Assembly: GCF_036324505.1 (NCBI RefSeq)
Contig: NC_086350.1
Coordinates: forward strand, 26,828,257-26,892,256
Source: Eleginops maclovinus
Taxonomy: Eukaryota > Chordata > Actinopteri > Perciformes > Eleginopidae
Length of the DNA: 64,000 bases
Reading direction: 5' to 3'
Part shown: positions 55,021 to 64,000 of the stretch, piece after piece
Layout: the number at the start of each line of letters is the position of its first letter
Position numbering within the stretch: position 1 is the first letter of the stretch
Notes under the pieces: generated by a model
What the model was told of the DNA's origin: nothing
The model's input: the letters and a program-made list of their open reading frames with translations, nothing else
Database searches by the model: none
Position numbers and translations under genes: made by a program

Positions 55021-55439
55021 CATGTACTCATTTAAAATACTAACATGTTCTGCAGTGTCACAAACCGCCATGCAGTTTAACAGGTGTGGTGTACTCATGC
55101 TTTCAAGAAACAAGAAGAGAACACTTGAATCCACCATAAGATGAATCCACCAATCCATTTTGACATGCAAAAATGGCATCAATCTTATTAAGGGGAATAT
55201 ACTGTAATTTTGGTATTGGATTGACGAAACAAGACATCACCTTGGATTTTGAGATGGACATTTTTTTTTTTTACAATTAACAAATATTTTATCGAACAAA
55301 CGCAGAGATACGCAGATACAGTGAAAATATGTGTTTGTTTAAACCACAATTTGAAATGTCTTCTCACAAGTTTAAATTGCAGTAATAAAGTATTTCTGTA
55401 TTGTATAGTATAGTATAGTATAGTATATTCAGGGCTAGG

Positions 55440-55976
55440 AGGGTTATTTCAAATATATATTCTGTAAAATAACTAGTTATGTGTAAAAAATGCATTCAGA
55501 AACCTAATCTGAGTATCACACTATCAAAGTAATGTGACCTGATCACTTTCTGTTACTTCGGTTACAACAGAAAAATGTGACCTTAGAAAAGAAGAAACAA
55601 AAATAATTTAGGATAACAAATGTGTCCTCTTGAGAGGCTAAGCAAGTGTAGTACAATATATACTACAGTATACAAAGGCTGTTTTAGTAAGTGAAAAAAT
55701 CAGGTGTCCGCCTTCTGCATTTAAAAGAAAGATATTTAAAATTAAAATAATGAAAGTAGACCAAAAATCTAAAATGAAAGTCAGAAAGTCTACCTATTAT
55801 AAATTGATTGTTATTTAATTTATTGTGACATTGTAAACCTGCTTATAATACAATACGATGTACCATTAAAACTGGTTACACATTTTATTTTGTAACTGTA
55901 AGGAAATAGAGTTACATCCTGATTACATAATCCATTTTACATTTTTACAATACGGTACTTCCCTATTCTGAGTAAA
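55440..55976. repeat. Third copy of the dispersed 'ACCTTAGAAAAGAA' repeat
   Basis: GTGACCTTAGAAAAGAAGAA and AAATGTGTCCTCTTGAGAGG match the copies at about 5945-6425 and 33060-33660. It ends ATCCTGATTACATAATCCAT. Confidence 0.6.
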
Positions 55977-57060
55977 GTAAAGTATAATATAGTGTAGCAT
56001 AGTATAGGATAGTATAATTTACTATAGTTTAGTATAGTATAGGATAGTATAGTGTACTATAGTATAGTTAAGTATAGTATAGGATAGTATAGTGTACTAT
56101 AGTATAGTTAAGTATAGTATAGGATAGTATAGTTAAGTATAGTATAGTAAAGTATAGTTTAATATAGTATAGTAAAGTATAGTTTAGTATAGTATAGTAA
56201 AGTATAGTTTAGTATAGTATAGTATAGTTTAGTATAGTATAGTATAGTTTAATATAGTATAGTAAAGTATAGTTAAGTATAGTATAGTAAAGTATAGTTT
56301 AATATAGTATAGTAAAGTATAGTTTAGTATAGTATAGTAAAGTATAGTTTAGTATAGTATAGTATAGTTTAGTATAGTATAATAAAGCGTAGTTTAGTAT
56401 AATATAGTATAGTATTGTAAAGTATAGGATAGTATAATTTACTATAGTTTAGTATAGTATAGGATAGTATAGTGTACTATAGTATAGTTAAGTATAGTAT
56501 AGGATAGTATAGTGTACTATAGTATAGTTAAGCATAGTATAGGATAGTATAGTGTACTATAGTATAGTTAAGTATAGTATAGGATAGTATAGTTAAGTAT
56601 AGTTAAGTATAGTATAGTAAAGTATAGTTTAGTATAGTATAGTAAAGTATAGTTTAGTATAGTATAGTAAAGTATAGTTTAGTATAGTATAGTATAGTTT
56701 AGTATAGTATAATAAAGCATAGTTTAGTATAATATAGTATAGTATTGTAAAGTATAGGATAGTATAGTATTGTAAAGTATAGGATAGTATAGTTAAGCAT
56801 ATTATAGCTGAGTATAGTATACTAAAGTGTAGCATAGTATAATATTATACAGTATAGGATAGTATAGTGTAGTATAGCTTAGTATAGTATAGGATAGGAT
56901 AGGATAGTGTAGTATAGTATAGTGTAGTATAGCTTAGTATAGTATAGTGTAGTATAGCTTAGTATAGTGTAGTATAGTTAAGTATAGGATAGTGTAGTAT
57001 AGATAAGTATAGTATAGTTAAGTATAGTATAGGATAGTATACTATAGGGTAGTATAGTAT
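55977..57060 (+). repeat. AGTAT-type pentanucleotide array (about 1.1 kb)
   Basis: A long imperfect array of AGTAT units with recurring variants (GGATAGTAT, GTTAAGTAT, GTAAAGTAT, GTTTAGTAT) arranged in higher-order blocks. For example, blocks of about 470 bp starting near 55998 and 56424 repeat the same order of variants. A seed of the same unit is at 55405-55430. Frames on the minus strand (such as 56629-56835) are artefacts. Confidence 0.95.
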
Positions 57061-58059
57061 AACTCAGCGACTCAGTTAGACAATACAGTCTGACTGAAAT
57101 GACATTAATGGTAGGTTACAAAATGGATCTGCAGGAAAGCATTCATCCTGATCAAGAAACAGCCCCAGTATATAATAATAATAACAATAATCATAATACT
57201 TTACCTTTATATACCGTTTTCTAAGTATTCAAAGACGCAGTTACAAGCTTTTGTTGTTCTGCTTATTTCTGAGGATGCAGTTACCCAGAAACTTGCTGTG
57301 CTCAGCTGTCTAAACTCATGAACAATTACCCAAGAAGCTTCTCACGGTGTTTCAGGGTGTCACGCAGCTGCAAATAAAGCCATGACAATCAGTGGGAAGA
57401 GCAATTTGTTCAGAGGAACAATAAACTAAGACTATCTTCTTCAGCTAAATTCTCAAACAACATCCCACTTCTTCTTGCTAGCTTCAATGATTGCTGGTAA
57501 TGCAAGGCAAACATTTTAATCACATTTAAACGTCAGAACTAGCTATGCGAGATCCAGCTTCTGATAGAACAAACAGCATTTGGTCAATTGAAATTAATGT
57601 ACGCAATTACTTCATCAAAACACTCCTGTCATGCACAAAGGTTTTGTTTGTTGAGGGATTAGTGATGGAATCGTTGATGACACGACCTCATCATTCTTAA
57701 AGACCTCTGCTGTCAGAGTGGAGATCTCTGTTTGCATAAGATACTCATTCAAATTCATTATTTAAAATTAGATACATCTGATGTTGCCGTAATCAAATTT
57801 AGAAAAGTCATCCAATATTTTTTTCTTGTACCCTTATACATTCCACCATACTGCCCAGCAATACAGACCCTTCCCCACAGAGAGTACTCACATTACCCAG
57901 ATGAGCCTGTCCCTTCCGGGGTCTATTGTAAGGCTGAAGGCTGAACCTGGGATGCCTCAGGGTATACAGTAGATGTTCATTCAGACAGAGTTTTCCAGAA
58001 AATGTGGATGTTCTTTTTCTTAATAGGAATCACCGCAGTTAGTTAATGAATTAATTGTT
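57061..58059. other. Intergenic, no recognisable element
   Basis: Unique-looking sequence with no domain-bearing frame. Confidence 0.4.
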
Positions 58060-58226
58060 GGCACCACAAATGTGCCATTTAGTGAAGCACTTTGAGCTGC
58101 ACCTGCTGTATGAAAAGTGCTTTATAAATAAAGCTTTATTATCATTATTATTATTATTACTACTATTACTATTATTATTGTTATTATTACTACTACTATT
58201 ATTATTATTGTTATTATTATTATTAT
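58060..58226 (+). repeat. L2-type LINE tail with (ATT)n microsatellite
   Basis: GAAGCACTTTGAGCTGCACC and GTGCTTTATAAATAAAGCTT are the standard 3' end of fish L2/CR1-like LINEs. They are followed by about 85 bp of ATT-rich repeats. Confidence 0.75.
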
Positions 58227-58234
58227 ATCTGTAA

Positions 58235-58691
58235 CCAGTGGTTTAAAGTCACTTAGAACTGTACTTAAGAAACATTTTGAGGAACTTGTACTTTACTTTA
58301 TTTATTCAATTTGTTGTTACTTTGTACTTATAACCCTCTACAATTCAGAGGTAAATGGTGTAGTTTTACTCCTAAATTTATTTAATCCCTTTAGTTTCTT
58401 TACAGATCTGGATTAATGATGGTAAATATAATCAGCCCTTAAATCAGACTTTAGTTCACCTGGAGTAAATCCAGCAGCTACCCTGCAGTATACAAAGCCA
58501 TTAAAACTAGCTGCACCTTTACCAGCTCTGAGAACACTTTAATGATCAATAATTATAAAACATATCAGAGATATTATTCTGAAATGGACCAATCAAACAA
58601 TGACTACTTTTACTGTCGCTACTTTAAGCATACTTGTATTTCTACAGTCTGGTACTTCTACTTACTTCTCTGAGTACTTCTTCCCCCTCGG
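58235..58691. mobile_element. Second copy of the 'AAGTAAC/GTACTTCT' MITE
   Basis: Its interior (GGTAAATATAATCAGCCCTT, ATGATCAATAATTATAAAAC, GAAATGGACCAATCAAACAA) is closely similar to the copy at 7182-8064, and it ends GAGTACTTCTTCCCCCTC. It lacks the 65-bp minisatellite. Confidence 0.8.
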
Positions 58692-58991
58692 TTTGTAGAC
58701 CAGAGTAAACGGGTGTCATGGTGCCCCCTCCGTCAAACCAAACAGAGAGGTTTATTTAAAGTCTGCTTCGAGAGGTTGATTCTGAATATGTAAGCATTAA
58801 CAAACAGCACGCCGTTAAATCCCGAACGGCTCTTTTGCTTGGACTAACACGCCGAGGGTAGTGATGTTTGTCCGCTAACGTCCTCCCCCGGTCCCACGGT
58901 AACTACACGGATCACCAAGGTGCACAGAGACGGTCCTGTCCGGAGAAATGGGATTAAATAATGTTTACCCCTCTTCCAGAATGTTTTACCT

Positions 58992-59220
58992 TCAGCTGGG
59001 TTTTCGGTCGTGGTGCCTAGAGCTCAGTCCTCTCTCTCCTCTGTCCGGCAGCTCGGAGGCTCTGCCCGGTGTCGCCGTGTTTTGAGACGTGGCCAGCGGC
59101 AGTGCGGGCTGAGGCAGTGGGCTGGCTGGGGGCTGGTGTTCAGAGACAGGAGTGGTAAATGGGGTGGGAGTGGGGTACTGAGCGGGCGGGACCTGATCTG
59201 TCGCTGCAGCAGTAGATAAG
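58992..59220 (-). CDS. Possible coding exon, proline-rich, unknown gene
   Basis: A GC-rich island with an open minus-strand frame (up to 59327). An acceptor-like CTACTGCTGCAG sits at about 59207. The frame continues DQVPPAQYPTPTPFTTPVSE, then PLPQPALPLATSQNTATPG, SRHHDRKPS and a stop, followed by AG-GTAAAA. Composition and CpG content stand out from the AT-rich flanks. No family is recognised. It may instead be a promoter-associated first exon or chance. Confidence 0.25.
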
Positions 59221-59601
59221 CAGATAACCAGAGGACATGTCACATATGCTGATCCAGGACCAGGCCACAGAACAGATAGGATCCTCAACTCAACAGTGAT
59301 GGAAAGTAACCAAGTGCATTTACTCAAGTACTGTCCTTAAGAACACATGTTGTTCTTTGGTTATACTGTGAGCCATGTTCATGCTCAGCTCTCTGAATAT
59401 ATGTTGCACATTGTTGCACACGTCTGCGCAGCCTTCCACTTTAAAACAAAATACACTGCAGTGTGTCATATATTAATTGTGCTATTTAAAAAAAAAGTTT
59501 TTTAGGTTTTTTAGTATATTGAAATTTAAATGTGGTGTAAATAGTTGTCTTGTTTATTTCTTAAAAATACTTCTTGTTATTATTGTTATTTGTTTAAACT
59601 A
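59221..59601. other. Short intergenic stretch with a MITE fragment
   Basis: A fragment of the 'AAGTAACCAAGTGCATTTAC' repeat lies at about 59300-59345. Nothing else recognised. Confidence 0.4.
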
Positions 59602-59752
59602 CACTGAAAGAACTGAACATTGACTTTAAGTAAAGGTATTATGTCAACACGTTTCATCTAACTATATTAGGTTAGTTGAAATCACTAATATTATGTGTAA
59701 ATAAACAATATCAGGTTCAACTTAATATTATTGCTTTCTACTAACCTAATAC
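59602..59752. mobile_element. MITE fragment interrupted by the next element
   Basis: AACATTGACTTTAAGTAAAG, ATATTAGGTTAGTTGAAATC and CAGGTTCAACTTAATATT match the element at 24270-24400. The sequence stops at 59752, where the hAT-like element begins. Confidence 0.6.
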
Positions 59753-62700
59753 CAGGGTTCGAAATAACGACACGCCCGCAAGCCCGGGTCTAGTAACTTT
59801 CTTACCGGGCTAGTAACTCTATGCACTTGCCTGCCCGTGTGTCTGGCAATTTTACAGCCCCTTTGCACGGAGCGTCTATTACAAGCATTACGGCCGTCAT
59901 CGCGAACCTATTTTTGCTATTGTAAACCTCTCTTGCACAACATAAGATTGGTCTTATTTCGCACACGCTGCATTCGTGTCTTATTAATTTGTTTATTCAA
60001 ATGTTTTTGTCCCTTCTGATAACCCGTAGGGTTCATGCTGTGTGTTGCCCACGATAACATGTAATAAAGTTAGCGTTCAATCTTATAGGTAAGCCACGTC
60101 ATTTTACGGTGAACATAATCTTGGTTTTAGAAGTTAAGGTCACACAGGAGTATATTTGTAATGAGTTTGCCTGAATGCTAATCGTGTACACTGTTAAATG
60201 TTGGGTGATTTGTATAACTAGCACTTTTAAATCATTTGTAAAACATAAAAAATGGATGGAGATGTCAATGAGGAGATGTTAGATCTAGCAGTGACATACG
60301 GTGAGGTTCGTGGCTGGCGAGGCAGACACTTCCACTTTCAGTCAGATTTACGAGTAGGCCTATCTTAATCACTATAAAATCTGCCATTTTGACGAACAAG
60401 GTCATAAACGTCAAAGACATAACGTAGCCTCATAACGTAGCTCAGATCAACGGCAGAACAAGCATAACCCCGACTGGTGCGCTCTCGCACGTCCCCCTCA
60501 TTGAGGCAGAGCTAGCTACTGTGTTTGCCTCCCTTCTGCGTTTTCACTGCAGTTGATCTAGTAATGGCCCTATTCACTTTTGATTTTATTTAAGGTTTGT
60601 CTTAGGGATTTCGCAGATTATTATACAAAAAAACTCCAAACTCCATACACCCACCATAATAATAATAATAGGCCTATAGAAAAAAAAATGACTATAACAA
60701 GTCAACAAGTTTAGTAGTCCAAGGGCTTGGCCCTATACCACATTTAGCTCTGCCTCCTCTGCCTCCCCTGACTGCAAGTCTGTGAGTAATAGTAGTAATA
60801 TAATCAGAACTAGCATTAAATGTACTGTATAAAGAATGAATAAATACATGTTCACAATCAATCTTATAGATGCTGTGCAAGAGAGGTTGACAATAACAAA
60901 GCAAAATCATGCTCCGTCAGTGGTGTGGTCTCACGCCTAACCAACCACCTGAAAAGAAAAAGAAAATGGATTTAAAGGAAGTGAATAAGGCATACGATGC
61001 CACTAAAAGGAAACGAAGTGTAGTGCCTGCATGGAAAGCAGAATTTCCTTGGTTGATTGTGGACGAAAGTGAAACTTTATTCTGCCTGCCATGTCAAACT
61101 GTATACGGCCCCCATGCTGAAACCCAACAACAGAGGGATATCTTCAGAAAGCGAAGTCAAGGTTCCTTTGTCAAAGGGTGTCAAAACCTGAAGCATGACA
61201 CTTTAGTCTGTCACCAACGATCTGACGGCCACAAGGAAGCCCAGGAGAAGTATGAGGCCAGGAATAAGAAGAAAGGTGAGAGCATAGCCGAGAAGACCAT
61301 TGAGACTTTGAATACTAAAGTATTTCAGAAGCTCAAGATACTCTTCATAAATGCCCACGCCCTTGCCATGCACTGCAGACCAGTTTCTGATTTCAAATGG
61401 ATGTGTGAGATGGATGAGAAGAAGGGCCTGGATCTCGGCAGCACCTACAGAAATGAAAAGAGCTGTAAGGAGTTTTTGGTTGCTATAGCCGAAATCACCC
61501 GTCTAGCAATTGAAGACAAGGTAAAGAGTGCTAAGTTTATCACAATAATGTCCGACGGATCAACAGATGTCTCTGCCACTGAACAAGAGATTGTTTACTT
61601 GCACTTTGCAGTGGATGGCAAGACTCACTGCAATTTCCTTGGACTTGTACAGTGTGACAAACCAGATGCCAATGGCATCTATGATGCTATAATGCAAGCT
61701 GTAAAGCTCCCGGGGATCCCAAAGGAAGAAATGATGAAGAAGATTGTGGGATTTGCTGGCGATGGGGCGGCTGTCAACACCGGGAAAAAGGCTGGGGTGA
61801 TCGCTCTCATGCGGGAAAGAATCAGTGGAGACATACTGATGGTGCAGTGCATGGCCCATAGGGTGGAATTGGCCTTCAAAGAAGCCATGAAACAAGCCTC
61901 TTTGTTCATCAAAGTCTATGTCCTCCTGGATGCTCTGTACAAGCTTTACAGGATCCCTAAACAGGCCGCTGGTTTGAAGGCAGCTTTCAGTACCACCAAC
62001 ATCTCCAAGATCTGGCCTGTCCGAGTTGGAGGAACACGCTGGGTTAGCCATACCCACACAGCACTGCAAAACATGTTGCGTGGTTACCGTGCAATTGTTC
62101 TTCATCTCAGTCAAGTAAGACATTTGATAATAATAACATGTTATTAACAGCCCGATGAATTTTCTGTTGCATGAATGATATCATCTGATATCCACTGTGG
62201 CAACATATTGAAATACATTTTTGTAAATTGAAATTAAAAAAAATATTAAATGAATTGCAGGTTGCCACCACCAGGACAGCTAGTGGTATGCAAGCAAAGG
62301 CAAAAGGTCTCCTGAAAACGCTGCGCTCCAAAGATGCCATGACTTTTGCCCACTTCCTAAGTGACATTCTGGCCGTTCTCTCCAAACTGTCGAAGACGCT
62401 GCAGCAGAGAGAAGTTTGTACCTATCATGTACATGAAGCACTGAAGGCCACAATGACCAGCATCAACAAATTCAAGGACCGGTAATATAGATACATTGCT
62501 CATTAAATCATGAAGTCATTTCCTGCTCTAATTAGTTGTTTAACCACTTGCTTATTTACGTAAATGCTCTTTGCTATTGCTGGTTCTTTTGTAAATCACA
62601 ACTGTTTTATGCCTTTATTTTTGGTGGTGATGGTTTTGGTGCTGGTTTCACTATTTCAGGGCAGGACCTGAGCAGCGGAAACTCCAGCAGGGAGACTGTA

Positions 62701-64000
62701 ACTCCTTTGAAGGTCAGACCCTAACAGGGGTAGACTACTCTTCAGGCCAGATTGAGAAGGTCGTTGAGGCATTGGTTGGTTCACTAGCCCGGAGATTCAG
62801 TGACATGGGAGGTGAAGTCCTCAAAGCTACAAAAATAGCGGACATGCAGTCATGGCCTCAGGAGCATGAAGATGATTTTGGGGATGACTTCATTGGAGTG
62901 ATTATCGACCACTACAGGGAGCACTTCGACAATGTTGGAGTAGATGTAAGTGCAATCGAAGCAGAGTGGACTTCCCTCAAACAAGCATTGTACGAAAACC
63001 AGGGGAACAAGATTCACTCCATGTCCTGGCCATCTGTGTTTGAGCTTTACAAGAGCACGTTTCCAAATATCCTGCATGTAATTGATCTGGTCTTATCACT
63101 CCCTGCCGCCACCTCTGAGTGTGAGAGAGGATTCTCTCAAATGAAGATTACCAAGTCCCAGTACAGGAATAGACTGAAGGCTACCACCATGACAATGCTC
63201 ATGACAATTCAGCTGCACTCAGAACCTACAAAGGATTTTGATCCATCATCTGCCATTCACCAGTGGAATCAAAACCACAATCGCAGACCCAACTTCATGG
63301 AGGGAAGAAAGAAAGGCAGAATGGCAGCTTTGGAGGGAGCCAAACAAGTGCAGGAAGAGATTGATGGAGTTGACGGAGTGGATGGTGCTCAAATGGTTGC
63401 TGAAGCTGCTGGGGGTGCAGTAGTTGAAGCTGAAACCAAGGAGATAAACTCTGATGACTCAGACTGGTTTAAAGACATGGAGGATAATGTAGATTCTGAC
63501 GATGGTGAGATGGAAGATAGAGGTCTTGTTGGTGAGGATGAGGAATGATTGTGGTAGTCTGTTGTAGACCAATTACTACTGCTATTACAGCAAGTATTAC
63601 GGTTTGTATTACCATTTTGCCTAAATGAACTGATGTTGATCGTTTGATCCACTGCTAATATTGTTCATGTCCCTTGTTCTCAGTCTGTTGTTCTACTTTA
63701 ATAAATTATTGTTTGTAATCTGCTGTGTTTTTTCTTTGAAGAAAATGTAAAGCGCTGTCACTTATCCCAGCCTAAAGTATACTGATAATACAATCATGCC
63801 AAAAATAGCTGAAAACACAAATACAAAATAACAATAATGTCCAATTTGATCTTTTCTGAGCTGAAAGTCCGCCAAATCGCTTTTTTTATTATTATTATTA
63901 TGAAAATTGTGGTGTATGATGTGAAAACGTGATGCGCGTGCCTACGACATACATTGATTTGCTTGGTCTAGTAACTTTACACCAGGGCTAGTAACTTTTG
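59753..64000 (+). mobile_element. hAT-like transposon with ZNF862-type transposase (right end outside window)
   Basis: The left end starts CAGGGTTCGAAATAACGACA. Close to it are two GGxCTAGTAACT motifs (59788-59818). Two very similar motifs, in the same orientation, lie at 63966-64000. The span between them holds a complete three-exon transposase. The window ends before the right terminal repeat. Confidence 0.75.
60909..63548 (+). CDS. hAT-superfamily transposase, ZNF862-like, three exons, 771 aa, apparently intact
   Basis: Exons are 60909-62114, 62261-62481 and 62660-63548. Donors are CAA-GTAAGA and CCG-GTAATA; acceptors are AATTGCAG and ATTTCAG; phases are 0 and 2 and agree. The N-terminus has a TTF-type zinc-finger region (FCLPCQ at 58-63, then GCQNLKHDTLVCHQRSDGH at about 90-108). 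The RNase H-like core shows FITIMSDGSTDVS (about 209-221), VGFAGDGAAVN (about 279-289) and VQCMAHRVELAFKEA. Near residue 620-650 is LPAATSECERGFSQMKITKS, the hAT C-terminal Glu and dimerisation motif. The tail is very acidic. Such proteins are commonly annotated as 'zinc finger protein 862-like' in fish. No stops or shifts are seen. An AATAAA is at about 63698. It could be a live transposase or a recently captured gene; the context favours the former. Confidence 0.85.

Larger units (their letters stand above)
54384..55439. other. Intergenic DNA with a perfect palindrome and a SINE
   Basis: Contains a 17-bp perfect inverted repeat at 54601-54635 and a minus-strand tRNA-derived SINE at about 54930-55020. 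The remainder is unrecognised. Confidence 0.5.

Noticed and set aside
56629..56835. Ile/Leu/Tyr-rich frame
   Set aside because: Reading of the AGTAT array on the minus strand.

Overview
The window looks like euchromatic DNA from a teleost fish, most likely a percomorph. It has two vertebrate genes with clear fish-type coding sequence, long introns, and a dense, diverse repeat load: hAT, Tc1/mariner, RTE-type LINE, BEL/Pao LTR element, tRNA-derived SINEs, many short inverted-repeat elements, and (GT)n, (ATT)n and pentanucleotide arrays. Nothing suggests a prokaryote: there are no operons, no ribosome-binding sites and no CRISPR array, and coding sequence is split by GT-AG introns.

Positions 1-31.5 kb: spire2, an actin-nucleation factor gene, runs leftward on the minus strand. 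Twelve coding exons can be placed with consistent phases, from the ATG at 31462 to the first zinc-coordinating exon of the FYVE-like domain at 839-906. The 3' end lies left of the window. Intron 1 is about 12.6 kb. The introns hold most of the repeats: a nearly complete dead Tc1 element (4286-5848), a solo-LTR-like element with a 5-bp target duplication (13623-14107), two inverted arrays of the same 57-bp unit (16136-16975 and about 20200-20757), an RTE-type LINE (about 21281-23885), and numerous short inverted-repeat elements.

Positions 31.5-40 kb: the spire2 promoter region, then about 6 kb with no recognised gene, then an intronless GlcNAc-6-O-sulfotransferase gene of the chst4/5/6 group on the minus strand (37787-38989).

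Positions 40-64 kb: almost entirely mobile DNA. In order: a foldback locus built from an uncharacterised zinc-finger transposon-like gene (40085-41610); a structurally complete hAT element with a perfect 8-bp target duplication and an open two-exon transposase of 628 codons (43354-46173); a homopolymer-rich block with 552 bp lacking any G (about 46990-48330), probably poor sequence; a broken BEL/Pao retrotransposon with its 3' LTR (48479-54383); a roughly 1.1-kb AGTAT-type pentanucleotide array (55977-57060); and a second hAT-like element with a three-exon, open, ZNF862-like transposase of 771 codons (from about 59753 to beyond the right edge).

The host genes are not functionally coupled. spire2 organises actin and vesicle transport; the sulfotransferase works in the Golgi. 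The more unusual content is the foldback element, the paired minisatellites that appear to have grown inside one repeat family, and two hAT elements that still look coding-competent.
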